From positions 102,076 through 166,075 of the forward strand of contig CABQLY010000002.1 of NCBI GenBank assembly GCA_902465155.1: a stretch of DNA of 64,000 nt, in the 5' to 3' direction. This DNA is from an uncultured Oscillospiraceae bacterium (GTDB taxonomy: Bacteria > Bacillota > Clostridia > Oscillospirales > Acutalibacteraceae). The first letter of the stretch is position 1. Each line of letters begins with the position of its first letter. The notes beneath the pieces were generated by a model. The model saw nothing but the letters and a program-made list of their open reading frames with translations, made no database searches and was not told the origin of the DNA. The position numbers and the translations under genes are program-made. This document shows, piece after piece, positions 15,885-23,912 of the stretch.

Positions 15885-16129
15885 ATTAAAGGCTGAGACG
15901 AAGACGGTCGGGTTTTATTATTTTTAGAGAGCCGGTGTTTGGTGCAAACCGGTAATGGTAATTCCTTTTTGGCCCATCACTTCCGAGCCGGAGGGCTGAA
16001 GCTTTCAGTTAGCTTAGGCGTTCCCGTGATTGCCGCGTTAGAGCATAGAGGTTGTTAGACCTTGAAGTGGCGCTAGCTGTTGTCGGCGGCGCAATTTGAG
16101 TGGTACCGCGAGTGTATATTGTTTATTCA
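15885..16129 (+). ncRNA. T-box riboswitch, apparent isoleucine (ATC) specifier
   Basis: Stem I features: AGAGAGCCGG near 15928, distal GGTGCAAACCGG near 15949, then the specifier region ATC-ACTTCC-GAGCCGG with ATC at 15976-15978. The T-box sequence TGGTACCGCG is at 16101-16110. A 44-base block (16024-16067) is identical to 18735-18778 of the second leader. Uncharged tRNA-Ile is expected to stabilise the antiterminator, so the downstream synthetase gene is induced by isoleucine shortage. The specifier was assigned by alignment to the conserved spacing before GAG; it is convincing but not experimentally shown. Confidence 0.9.
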
Positions 16130-16168
16130 CCCGTCTCAAAGCAATAGCTTTGGGGCGGGTTTTTAATT
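16130..16168 (+). terminator. T-box terminator (Ile leader)
   Basis: CCCGTCTCAAAGC (16130-16142) pairs with GCTTTGGGGCGGG (16147-16159) with two G-U pairs, followed by a T-tract. Part of the 5' side competes with the T-box antiterminator. Confidence 0.88.
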
Positions 16169-16217
16169 TTTTGGCAAGCTAAATATTTTACTGCTTGCCG
16201 GAACAGGAGGTTTAAAA

Positions 16218-18482
16218 ATGTCTGCAATTGAAACGCAAAAATTATTAGAGGTGGGGCGCCGAATTCGTGAAATGCGCGAAATTGACGGTATTTCGGTAGA
16301 ACAAATGGCAAAGCAAACCGAAGTTAGCCCCGAGCAGTACATGGCTTACGAAAACGGGCAGGCCGACTTTCCTTTTTCGTTTATTCACAAATGCGCCGCC
16401 GTTTTTGGCATTGGTATTACCGACCTGTTAGAGGGGCAAAGCGCGCACCTTTCCTCCTACACGGTTACCCGTAAGGGGCAAGGACAGCAAACCGCTAAGG
16501 AAAACGGCATTTCAATTAACAGCTTAGCCCCGCTGTTTCGCAAAAAAATTGCCGAGCCGTACGCCGTATGTTACGAGTACGACCCCGCACTGCAGGAAAA
16601 GCCTATTCACCTAACTACGCACTCCGGGCAGGAATTCGACTATGTTTTAAGCGGGCGTTTAAAGGTTCAGGTTGGGCAGCATGTTGAATATTTAAGCGAG
16701 GGCGACAGTATTTACTACAACTCCTCCACCCCCCACGGAATGATAGCGGTAGACGGCAGCGAATGTAAATTTGTTGCGGTGGTGCTGCCGGGGGAGGATG
16801 TTGCCGCAACCACCGTGCGCGAAACGCTGGCTCCCACCGCCAAAAGCCAACCCTTTGTTTGCAACCGGTTTATTGAAACCACCGAGAACGAAAACGGCGT
16901 GCCAACCGCCATTCGCTTTAAAGGGGAGGAAAAATTTAATTTTGCGTTTGATATTGTAGACGAAATTGCAAAACAAAAGCCAAATAAGCTTGCCATGCTG
17001 CATATTGATAAATTTGGCACCGAGCGCCGCTTTACTTTTAAGGATATGAAACGCGCCTCGGCCCAGTGCGCCAACTACTTTAAAGCGCTGGGCATTCAAA
17101 AGGGCGACCGGGTTATGTTAATTTTAAAGCGGCATTACCAGTTTTGGTTTGCTATTGTTGGGCTGCACAAGCTGGGTGCGGTGGCCATTCCCGCAACCAA
17201 CCTGCTGCAGGAGCACGATTTAACCTACCGCTTTAACGCGGCCGGCGTTAGCGCTATTTTGTGCACGGCCGACGGGGATGTGGCCCACCAGGTGGAGCTT
17301 GCCCAAAAGGAGAGCCCAACCCTTAAAACCAAGGTTTTGGTTGGCGGAAACCGCGAGGGCTGGCACAGCTTTGACGACGAATTTAACCTATACAGTGCCC
17401 ATTATTACCGCACCGATGACACCCCCTGCGGCAGCGACCCTATGTTAATGTTTTTTACCTCGGGCACAACCGGCTACCCCAAAATTGCCGAGCACAATTA
17501 CAAGTACCCGCTGGGGCATTACATTACGGCAAAATACTGGCACGGCGTTGACCCCGACGGCCTGCATTTTACTATTTCCGACACCGGCTGGGGCAAGGCG
17601 CTTTGGGGCAAGCTGTACGGGCAGTGGCTGTGTGAGGGCGCCGTGTTCACCTTTGATTTTGACCGTTTTCATGCCGAGGAAATTTTACCCCTGTTTGCCA
17701 AGTACCAAATTACCTCGTTCTGCGCGCCGCCCACCATGCTGCGTATGCTTATTAAGCAAGACCTTTCTAAGTACGACCTTTCCTCTATTAAGCAAATGAC
17801 AACGGCGGGCGAGGCCCTAAACCCCGAGGTTTACCGCCAGTTTGAAAAGGCAACCGGCCTGCATATTCGCGAGGGGTTTGGCCAAACCGAGCTGACCTTA
17901 GCCATTGCCAACCTTATGGGCGACGGGCACAAGCCCGGCTCTATGGGCAAGCCGGTTGCGCTGTACGATATTGATTTGGTGGATCATAACGGCAAGCCGG
18001 TAGGCGCCGGCCAACCGGGCGAAATTGTTGTTAAAACGGCTAACGGGGTGCCTTGCGGGCTGTTTGACGGCTATTATTTAGACGAAGCTAAAACTAAAGA
18101 GGCCTGGCACGACGGCTACTACCACACCGGCGATGTTGCCTGGCGGGATGAGGACGGCTTTTACTGGTATGTTAGCCGGGCAGATGATGTTATTAAATCC
18201 TCCGGCTACCGCATTGGCCCGTTTGAGATTGAAAGCGTTATTATGGAACTGCCTTATGTGCTGGAGTGCGGCGTTTCGGCCGCGCCGGACGAGGTTCGCG
18301 GCCAGGTTGTTAAGGCCAGTATTGTGCTGGTAAAGGGTACCGAGGGCAGTGAGGAATTAAAAAAAGAAATTCAAAACTATGTTAAAACCCGTACCGCGCC
18401 CTACAAATACCCCCGTATTGTAGAGTTTAAGGAGGAGCTGCCAAAAACCATTAGCGGTAAAATTCAGCGCAATTTGCTTTAA
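16218..18482 (+). CDS. XRE-cupin-acyl-CoA synthetase fusion, Ile T-box controlled
   Basis: 754 aa in three parts. Residues about 10-65 form an XRE helix-turn-helix (RRIREMREIDGISVEQMAKQ). Residues about 115-190 form a cupin (TTHSGQEFDYVLSGRLKVQV, HGMIAV). From about 230 to the end is an AMP-forming acyl-CoA synthetase. The latter has the P-loop FFTSGTTGYPK near 413, EGFGQTE near 553, YHTGDVAW near 634, SRADDVIKSSGYR, and the catalytic Lys of SGKIQRN near 745. Its reaction would be acid + ATP + CoA to acyl-CoA + AMP + PPi. Given an Ile T-box, 2-methylbutyrate is the best substrate guess (precursor of Ile by reductive carboxylation). Whether the HTH and cupin sense the acid or act only structurally is unknown. 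Confidence 0.85.
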   Translation: MSAIETQKLLEVGRRIREMREIDGISVEQMAKQTEVSPEQYMAYENGQADFPFSFIHKCAAVFGIGITDLLEGQSAHLSSYTVTRKGQGQQTAKENGISINSLAPLFRKKIAEPYAVCYEYDPALQEKPIHLTTHSGQEFDYVLSGRLKVQVGQHVEYLSEGDSIYYNSSTPHGMIAVDGSECKFVAVVLPGEDVAATTVRETLAPTAKSQPFVCNRFIETTENENGVPTAIRFKGEEKFNFAFDIVDEIAKQKPNKLAMLHIDKFGTERRFTFKDMKRASAQCANYFKALGIQKGDRVMLILKRHYQFWFAIVGLHKLGAVAIPATNLLQEHDLTYRFNAAGVSAILCTADGDVAHQVELAQKESPTLKTKVLVGGNREGWHSFDDEFNLYSAHYYRTDDTPCGSDPMLMFFTSGTTGYPKIAEHNYKYPLGHYITAKYWHGVDPDGLHFTISDTGWGKALWGKLYGQWLCEGAVFTFDFDRFHAEEILPLFAKYQITSFCAPPTMLRMLIKQDLSKYDLSSIKQMTTAGEALNPEVYRQFEKATGLHIREGFGQTELTLAIANLMGDGHKPGSMGKPVALYDIDLVDHNGKPVGAGQPGEIVVKTANGVPCGLFDGYYLDEAKTKEAWHDGYYHTGDVAWRDEDGFYWYVSRADDVIKSSGYRIGPFEIESVIMELPYVLECGVSAAPDEVRGQVVKASIVLVKGTEGSEELKKEIQNYVKTRTAPYKYPRIVEFKEELPKTISGKIQRNLL

Positions 18483-18549
18483 ACAATTTATTTTAAGCTG
18501 CCGCATTGGCTAAATTTTACTTTAATTTTTAAAAAAAGCTGAATAGCCC

Positions 18550-18579
18550 TTGACAAAGTAGGAAAAGATGTGTTATAAT
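18550..18579 (+). promoter_or_regulatory. Promoter of the valine T-box transcript
   Basis: TTGACA at 18550-18555, 18-bp spacer, TATAAT at 18574-18579. It gives the second synthetase/oxidoreductase operon its own transcription start. Confidence 0.8.
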
Positions 18580-18595
18580 TGCCACATCAAATTTT

Positions 18596-18832
18596 TAAAG
18601 GCGTTGACAAAGAGTAACGCGAACCCCGGTTTCTCAGAGAGGTGGCGGTTGGTGCAAGCCACTGAAATACAGTTCGTTGTTTGTAGCTTTTGAGCCGAAA
18701 GGAAGAAAACCGTTTTACGGCAAGTAGAGCCTTTCCGTGATTGCCGCGTTAGAGCATAGAGGTTGTTAGACCTTGAAGGGGTATGGCGCACGCCATGCAA
18801 TTTGAGTGGTACCGCGGGTTTGTATTTTAACA
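18596..18832 (+). ncRNA. T-box riboswitch, apparent valine (GTA) specifier
   Basis: AGAGAGGTGGC near 18636, distal GGTGCAAGCCAC near 18651, then GTA-GCTTTT-GAGCCG with GTA at 18683-18685, aligned to the same positions as ATC-ACTTCC-GAGCCG in the first leader. TGGTACCGCG is at 18807-18816. The 44-base block 18735-18778 is identical to the first leader, so the two arose by duplication and differ in the specifier. Uncharged tRNA-Val should therefore switch on the second synthetase and, by read-through, the oxidoreductase and aminotransferase. TGT (Cys) one base earlier is a less well-aligned alternative. Confidence 0.87.
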
Positions 18833-18870
18833 GCTCGTCTCAAAGTAACATCTTTGGGGCGGGCTTTTTT
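18833..18870 (+). terminator. T-box terminator (Val leader)
   Basis: GCTCGTCTCAAAG (18833-18845) pairs with CTTTGGGGCGGGC (18852-18864) with G-U pairs, followed by six T. It ends 23 bp before the coding start. Confidence 0.88.
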
Positions 18871-18893
18871 CGTCCCGGTTGGAGGAAAATTTT

Positions 18894-21179
18894 ATGCAAA
18901 AAATTACCGGACTGGACTACAAAATTAAAGAAATGGCCGCGCGTATTCGCGAGCTAAGAGAAATTGAGGGCCTTACCACCGAGCAAATGGCCCAAAAAAC
19001 CGGCGTTTCGGCCGAGGAGTACTTGGCGTGCGAAAACGGCTTTTCCGACCTGAATTTTGCCTTTATTTACCGCTGTGCGCTGGCGTTTAATGTAGATGTT
19101 ACCGATATTATTGAGGGCTGCAGCCCTACTTTAAAATCTTACACCGTTACCCGCCGCGGCAAGGGCCAAAAAATTGAGCAGGCGCACGGCATGACCTACT
19201 ACAACTTAGCCGCCAGCTTTCAAAACCGAATTGCCGAACCGCTTTATGTTCGCAGCGTGTACAGCGAGGCGGCACAGCACCGGGATATTGAACTGACCAC
19301 CCACGCCGGGCAGGAGTGCGATTTAATTATTGAGGGCAAGCTAAAGGTGCAGGTAGGGGAGCACAAGGTTATTTTAGAGCCGGGCGACAGCATTTATTAC
19401 GACAGCGCCACCCCCCACGGTATGATTGCCGTTGACGGGCAGGATTGCCTGTTTTACGCCATTGTGCTAAACCCCACCGGCGAGCCGATCCCGGAGCTGC
19501 AAAGCGCCCCGTTGCTAAGCGGGGCCAAAGGGGAAAAGGACAGCGCCGACCGCATTTATCACCGCTTTGTAGAGGTGGAGGAAAACGAAAACGGCACGCC
19601 AACCAAAATTACCTTTAAAAACACTGAGCATTTTAATTTTGCGTTTGATATTGTAGACGCCATTGCCGATAAAGACCCCAACAAACGCGCCATGCTGCAC
19701 ATTGCGGTAGACGGCACCGAGCGCAGCTTTACTTTTAAGGATATGAAGCGAAAATCGGCACAGGCGGCCAACTATTTTAAATCGCTTGGCATACAAAAAG
19801 GGGACCGTGTAATGCTGGTTTTGGGCCGGCACTACCAGTTTTGGTACGCCATGCTGGGGTTGCACAAAATTGGCGCCATTGCCATTCCGGCAATGAATCA
19901 GCTGCTCTCGCACGATTTTGAATACCGCTTTAAGGCCGCCGGCGTTAAGGCGCTGCTTTGCACCGCGCGGGGCGAGGCAGCCGCCCAGGCCGAGCTGGCC
20001 GCCAAAACCTGCCCCGGGCTGCAGCACAAAATTATTGTAGACGGCAAGCGGGAGGGCTGGCGCTGTTTTGATGAGGAAAGTGCGCTGTTCAGCTCCCACT
20101 TTGAGCGGCCGGAGAATGCCGCCGGCGGCGACGATTTAATGCTGATGTTTTTCACCTCGGGCACAACCGGGTTCCCAAAAATTGCCGCCCACAATTACAA
20201 GTACGCCTTAGGCCATTTTCACACGGCGCGGTACTGGCACAATGTAGACCCGAACGGCCTGCATTTAACCATTTCCGACACCGGCTGGGCGAAAGCCATG
20301 TGGGGTAAATTTTACGGGCAGTGGATTTGTGAAGGCGGCCTGTTTGTATACGATTTTGACCGTTTTCACGCCGAGGATATTTTACCCATGTTTGCCAAAT
20401 ACGGCATTACCACCTTTTGTGCGCCGCCCACCATGCTGCGGTTAATGGTTAAGCAAGACCTTTCTAAATACGATCTTTCTACCGTAAAGCACATGACAAC
20501 GGCGGGCGAGGCCTTAAACCCCGAGGTTTACCGCCAGTTTGAAAAAGCAACCGGCCTGCAGATTTTAGAGGGGTTTGGCCAAAGCGAAAGCACCATGATG
20601 ATTGGCAACCTTACCGGTGCGCCGCACAAGGTTGGCTCCATGGGCAAACCAGCCCCAATATACGATATTGACCTGTTGGACGCCGACGGAAAAAGCGTGC
20701 CGGTTGGCGAAAGCGGCGAAATTGTTGTTAAAACCGCCAACGGCACACCCTGCGGCCTGTTTACCGGTTACTACGGGGACGAGGCCAAAACCAAAGAGGT
20801 TTGGCACGACGGCTACTACCACACCGGTGATGTTGCCTGGCGGGATGAGGACGGTTTTTTCTGGTATGTTGGTCGTGCCGACGATGTGATCAAATCCTCC
20901 GGCTACCGCATTGGTCCGTTTGAGATTGAAAGCGTCATTATGGAGCTGCCTTATGTGCTGGAATGCGGCGTTTCGGCCGAACCGGACGAGGTTCGGGGCC
21001 AGGTTGTTAAGGCCAGCATTGTGCTGGTAAAGGGCACCGAGGGCAGCGAGGAATTAAAAAAAGAAATTCAAAATTATGTAAAAGAGCATACTGCGCCGTA
21101 CAAATACCCCCGCATTGTTGTATTTTGTGAAAGCCTGCCGAAAACAACAAGCGGTAAAATTCAGCGCAATAAGCTGTAA
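18894..21179 (+). CDS. XRE-cupin-acyl-CoA synthetase fusion, Val T-box controlled
   Basis: About 761 aa, same architecture as the previous gene: XRE domain (AARIRELREIEGLTTEQMAQ), cupin (TTHAGQECDLIIEGKLKVQV), AMP-forming synthetase with FFTSGTTGFPK, EGFGQSE, YHTGDVAW, GRADDVIKSSGYR and terminal SGKIQRN. ATG at 18894 lies 8 bases after GGAGG and is preferred over TTG at 18879. The last about 120 residues are nearly identical to the paralogue while the N-terminal half diverges more. This suggests a recent duplication with constraint or gene conversion at the 3' end. The Val T-box points to isobutyrate as substrate, giving isobutyryl-CoA for carboxylation to 2-oxoisovalerate. It leads the operon that also encodes the 2-oxoacid oxidoreductase. 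Confidence 0.85.
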   Translation: MQKITGLDYKIKEMAARIRELREIEGLTTEQMAQKTGVSAEEYLACENGFSDLNFAFIYRCALAFNVDVTDIIEGCSPTLKSYTVTRRGKGQKIEQAHGMTYYNLAASFQNRIAEPLYVRSVYSEAAQHRDIELTTHAGQECDLIIEGKLKVQVGEHKVILEPGDSIYYDSATPHGMIAVDGQDCLFYAIVLNPTGEPIPELQSAPLLSGAKGEKDSADRIYHRFVEVEENENGTPTKITFKNTEHFNFAFDIVDAIADKDPNKRAMLHIAVDGTERSFTFKDMKRKSAQAANYFKSLGIQKGDRVMLVLGRHYQFWYAMLGLHKIGAIAIPAMNQLLSHDFEYRFKAAGVKALLCTARGEAAAQAELAAKTCPGLQHKIIVDGKREGWRCFDEESALFSSHFERPENAAGGDDLMLMFFTSGTTGFPKIAAHNYKYALGHFHTARYWHNVDPNGLHLTISDTGWAKAMWGKFYGQWICEGGLFVYDFDRFHAEDILPMFAKYGITTFCAPPTMLRLMVKQDLSKYDLSTVKHMTTAGEALNPEVYRQFEKATGLQILEGFGQSESTMMIGNLTGAPHKVGSMGKPAPIYDIDLLDADGKSVPVGESGEIVVKTANGTPCGLFTGYYGDEAKTKEVWHDGYYHTGDVAWRDEDGFFWYVGRADDVIKSSGYRIGPFEIESVIMELPYVLECGVSAEPDEVRGQVVKASIVLVKGTEGSEELKKEIQNYVKEHTAPYKYPRIVVFCESLPKTTSGKIQRNKL

Positions 21180-21200
21180 GGCTAAAGGAATGTTGAAAGA

Positions 21201-21857
21201 ATGAACAAACGCCTAACCTTAATTTGTGGGCACTACGGCAGCGGCAAAACAAATGTTGCGTTAAATTTGGCCTTTGCCCTGCAAAAAAAACACCCTAAAA
21301 CCGCCCTGGCAGATTTGGATATTGTAAACCCCTATTTTCGCAGTAAGGACAGCGAGCAAGCCCTTAAAAAGGCTGGTATTCAGCTAATTTGCTCGCCCTA
21401 TGCCAATACGAATTTAGATATTCCCGCCCTGCCGCAGGAAATTTATACCCTGGTGGACGATTTAAGCCTGCACGCGGTGCTGGATATTGGGGGAGACGAC
21501 CGCGGTGCCTTTGTTTTGGGCCGCATTGCCGAGCGCATTTTGCAGGAAAATAATTACGAAATGCTGTTTGTTACCAACTGCTACCGGCCGCTTACCCAAA
21601 CTGTGGCCAATACCTTAGAGGTGTTTTATGAAATTGAAAACGCCTGCAAAATTCCATTTACCGGCATTGTAAATAACTCAAATTTAGGGGAGGAAACAAC
21701 CACCCGGCACATTTTAAATTCGCTGCCCTATGCGAGCGAGCTTTCGGAAAAAACCGGGCTGCCGGTGCGGTACACCACCGTGCAGCAAGGGCTGGCAGAA
21801 TCCCTTAAAAATAAAATTGAAAACCTGTTTGCGCTGCAACTGCAGCCAAAATGGTAA
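21201..21857 (+). CDS. P-loop (MinD/CobQ-like) nucleotide-binding protein of the 2-oxoacid oxidoreductase operon
   Basis: 218 aa. Walker A GHYGSGKTNVALNLA near residue 10; a conserved DLDIVNPYFRS follows near residue 40, and LDIGGDDRGAFVLGR near residue 94 resembles a switch/Walker B region. It belongs to the MinD/ParA/CobQ class of ATPases. It lies between the acyl-CoA synthetase and the ferredoxin-like subunit, with only a few bases between genes. Such proteins are ATP-dependent assembly or membrane-partitioning factors elsewhere; here a maturation or cluster-insertion role for the oxidoreductase is a guess from position only. Confidence 0.7.
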   Translation: MNKRLTLICGHYGSGKTNVALNLAFALQKKHPKTALADLDIVNPYFRSKDSEQALKKAGIQLICSPYANTNLDIPALPQEIYTLVDDLSLHAVLDIGGDDRGAFVLGRIAERILQENNYEMLFVTNCYRPLTQTVANTLEVFYEIENACKIPFTGIVNNSNLGEETTTRHILNSLPYASELSEKTGLPVRYTTVQQGLAESLKNKIENLFALQLQPKW

Positions 21858-21871
21858 GGAGTGTGTTAAAA

Positions 21872-22078
21872 TTGGCAAAATTAACCTTTAAAACCGATTG
21901 GTGTAAGGGCTGCGGACTATGTGTAGATGCCTGCCCCAAGCAGGTGCTGGCCTTAGCCAAAACAAAAATTAACAAAAAAGGGCACCACCCCGTAGAGGCG
22001 ATTCAGCCCGAAAGCTGCATTGGCTGTGCCTTTTGCGCAACCATGTGCCCCGATTGCATTATTACGGTAGAAAGGTAG
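21872..22078 (+). CDS. vorD: 2-oxoacid:ferredoxin oxidoreductase, ferredoxin-like (delta) subunit
   Basis: 68 aa with two [4Fe-4S] motifs, CKGCGLCVDACPKQV near residue 9 and CIGCAFCATMCPDC near residue 50. The frame opens at 21851 inside the previous gene. AAGGAG at 21856-21861 points to TTG at 21872, giving the family-typical start MAKLTFKTDWCKGCG. It passes electrons from the TPP-containing catalytic subunits to free ferredoxin, or the reverse during carboxylation. Confidence 0.85.
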   Translation: MAKLTFKTDWCKGCGLCVDACPKQVLALAKTKINKKGHHPVEAIQPESCIGCAFCATMCPDCIITVER

Positions 22079-22086
22079 GGAATTTT

Positions 22087-23154
22087 ATGTCTGAAAAGGT
22101 TTTAATGAAAGGGAACGAGGCCATTGCCGAAGCCGCCATTCGTGCCGGCTGCCGCTTTTACTTTGGCTACCCCATTACCCCCCAAACCGAAATTGCCGCT
22201 TACATGGCTAAAAGAATGCCAAAAATTGGCGGAACCTTTTTGCAGGCTGAAAGTGAAATTGCCGCAATCAACATGGTTTACGGCGTTTCCTCCACCGGCA
22301 AAAGGGTTATGACCTCCTCCTCCAGCCCGGGCATTTCGTTAAAAAGCGAGGGGCTTTCGTACCTTGCGGGGGCCGATTTGCCGGCGCTGGTTGTTAATGT
22401 GCAGCGCGGTGGCCCGGGCCTTGGCGGCATACAGCCCTCGCAGGCCGATTATTTTCAGGCAACCAAGGGCGGCGCCCACGGCGATTTTCACATGATTGTT
22501 TTGGCTCCCTCCTCGGTGCAGGAAATGGCCGATTTAACCGTTAAAGGGTTTGAACTGGCCGACGCTTACCGCATGACAGCCATGATTTTAGCCGACGGCA
22601 CTATGGGACAAATGATGGAGCCGGTTAGCTTAGATCTTGACATTAAAACCCCGACCGAAAAGCCTTGGGCCGTTACCGGCACCGACTTAAAGCGCAAGCA
22701 CAACATAATCAACTCACTTTCCTTAGTTCCTGAGGAGTTAGAGCAGCTAAACTTTAAGCGCTACGAGCGTTACGCCGAAATTGAAAAAACTGAGCCGCTG
22801 TGCGAGGAATATTTAATGGAGGATGCCGAAATTTGCATTGCTGCCTTTGGCATTGCGGCGCGTGTTTCTAAAAATGCTATTAACGCGGCCCGTGCCGAGG
22901 GCATTAAGGTTGGCTTAATACGGCCTATAACCCTGTGGCCTTTTCCAAAGCTTGCTTTTGCCAACGCAGCCAAAGGGGTAAAAGCGTTTGTTTCGGTAGA
23001 GCTTTCTATGGGCCAAATGATAGAGGATGTTCGCCTGGCCTCGGGCTGCAGCAAGCCAGTTGTACTTTGCAACCGCGCCGGTGGAATGATTCCATCACCC
23101 GAACAGGTGTTAAAGGTAATTAAAGAGTTGAATAATAACGGAGGTGCAAAATAA
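22087..23154 (+). CDS. vorB: 2-oxoacid:ferredoxin oxidoreductase alpha subunit (VorB/KorA type)
   Basis: About 355 aa, typical for the alpha subunit. The N-terminus has the conserved GNEAIAEAAIRAGCRFYFGYPITPQTEI, followed by FLQAESEIAAINMVYG and TSSSSPGISLKSEG. ATG at 22087 follows a G-rich site and is preferred over the long 22033 frame that overlaps vorD. With the beta, gamma and delta subunits it interconverts branched-chain 2-oxoacid + CoA + oxidised ferredoxin and acyl-CoA + CO2 + reduced ferredoxin. Subunit type (2-oxoisovalerate versus 2-oxoglutarate) cannot be fixed from sequence alone; the T-box and ilvE neighbours favour branched-chain substrates. Confidence 0.87.
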   Translation: MSEKVLMKGNEAIAEAAIRAGCRFYFGYPITPQTEIAAYMAKRMPKIGGTFLQAESEIAAINMVYGVSSTGKRVMTSSSSPGISLKSEGLSYLAGADLPALVVNVQRGGPGLGGIQPSQADYFQATKGGAHGDFHMIVLAPSSVQEMADLTVKGFELADAYRMTAMILADGTMGQMMEPVSLDLDIKTPTEKPWAVTGTDLKRKHNIINSLSLVPEELEQLNFKRYERYAEIEKTEPLCEEYLMEDAEICIAAFGIAARVSKNAINAARAEGIKVGLIRPITLWPFPKLAFANAAKGVKAFVSVELSMGQMIEDVRLASGCSKPVVLCNRAGGMIPSPEQVLKVIKELNNNGGAK

Positions 23155-23906
23155 TGGTTGTTTTTCAAAAACCGCAATCATTGGCTAATATTCCATTACA
23201 CTATTGCCCCGGCTGTACGCACGGTATTGTGCACCGCCTGGTGGCCGAAACGCTGGATGAACTGGGCTTAGAGGGCAAAACCGTTGGCATTGCGCCGGTA
23301 GGCTGCTCGGTTATGGCGTACGATTATTTTAATTGCGATATGATAGAGGCGGCGCACGGCCGTGCCCCGGCAGTTGCAACCGGCGTAAAACGATCGAACC
23401 CCGAAAATATTGTTTTTACCTACCAGGGCGACGGCGACCTGGCCTCAATTGGAATGGCTGAAACAGTTCACGCCGCCGCACGCAACGAGAATATTACCGT
23501 TATTTTTATTAACAACGCTATATACGGTATGACTGGCGGCCAAATGGCTCCCACTTCGCTGCCCGGGCAAATTACCCAAACCTCCCCCTACGGGCGGGAT
23601 GTTAACCACTGCGGATACCCCATTCGCGTTTGCGAAATGTTATCCCAGTTAGAGGGGCCGGAATATTTGGCACGCGTCACGGTAAACAATGTTAAAAATG
23701 TTAAAAATGCCAAAAAAGCCATTAAAAAGGCCTTTGAAAACCAGGTAAACGGCAAGGGATTTTCACTGGTTGAGGTGCTTTCCAGCTGCCCCACCAACTG
23801 GGGTTTAACCCCCAAAAAGGCGCTGGAGTGGATTGACGAAAAAATGATTCCGTATTATCCGCTTGGCGTTTATAAAGACCGCTCACTACAAGGTAAGGAG
23901 GATTAA
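23154..23906 (+). CDS. vorA: 2-oxoacid:ferredoxin oxidoreductase beta subunit (TPP-binding)
   Basis: 250 aa. Contains YCPGCTHGIVHRLV near residue 18 and the thiamine-diphosphate/Mg motif GDGDLASIGM near residue 90 with NNAIYGMTGGQMAPTS following, as in KorB/VorA beta subunits. It begins with an overlap on the alpha-subunit stop (TAATG) and has a GGAGGTG ribosome site. The carbanion/radical chemistry of the complex occurs here. Confidence 0.88.
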   Translation: MVVFQKPQSLANIPLHYCPGCTHGIVHRLVAETLDELGLEGKTVGIAPVGCSVMAYDYFNCDMIEAAHGRAPAVATGVKRSNPENIVFTYQGDGDLASIGMAETVHAAARNENITVIFINNAIYGMTGGQMAPTSLPGQITQTSPYGRDVNHCGYPIRVCEMLSQLEGPEYLARVTVNNVKNVKNAKKAIKKAFENQVNGKGFSLVEVLSSCPTNWGLTPKKALEWIDEKMIPYYPLGVYKDRSLQGKED

Positions 23907-23912
23907 GCAAAA

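Noticed and set aside
18682..18685. TGT (Cys) as specifier of the second T-box
   Set aside because: It would shift by one base relative to the first leader; GTA keeps the codon, purine, CTT, GAGCCG spacing and fits the valine pathway.
19515..20099. 194-aa minus-strand reading frame opposite the second synthetase
   Set aside because: It lies opposite a fully conserved enzyme, has a codon pattern that mirrors the plus strand, and no ribosome site.
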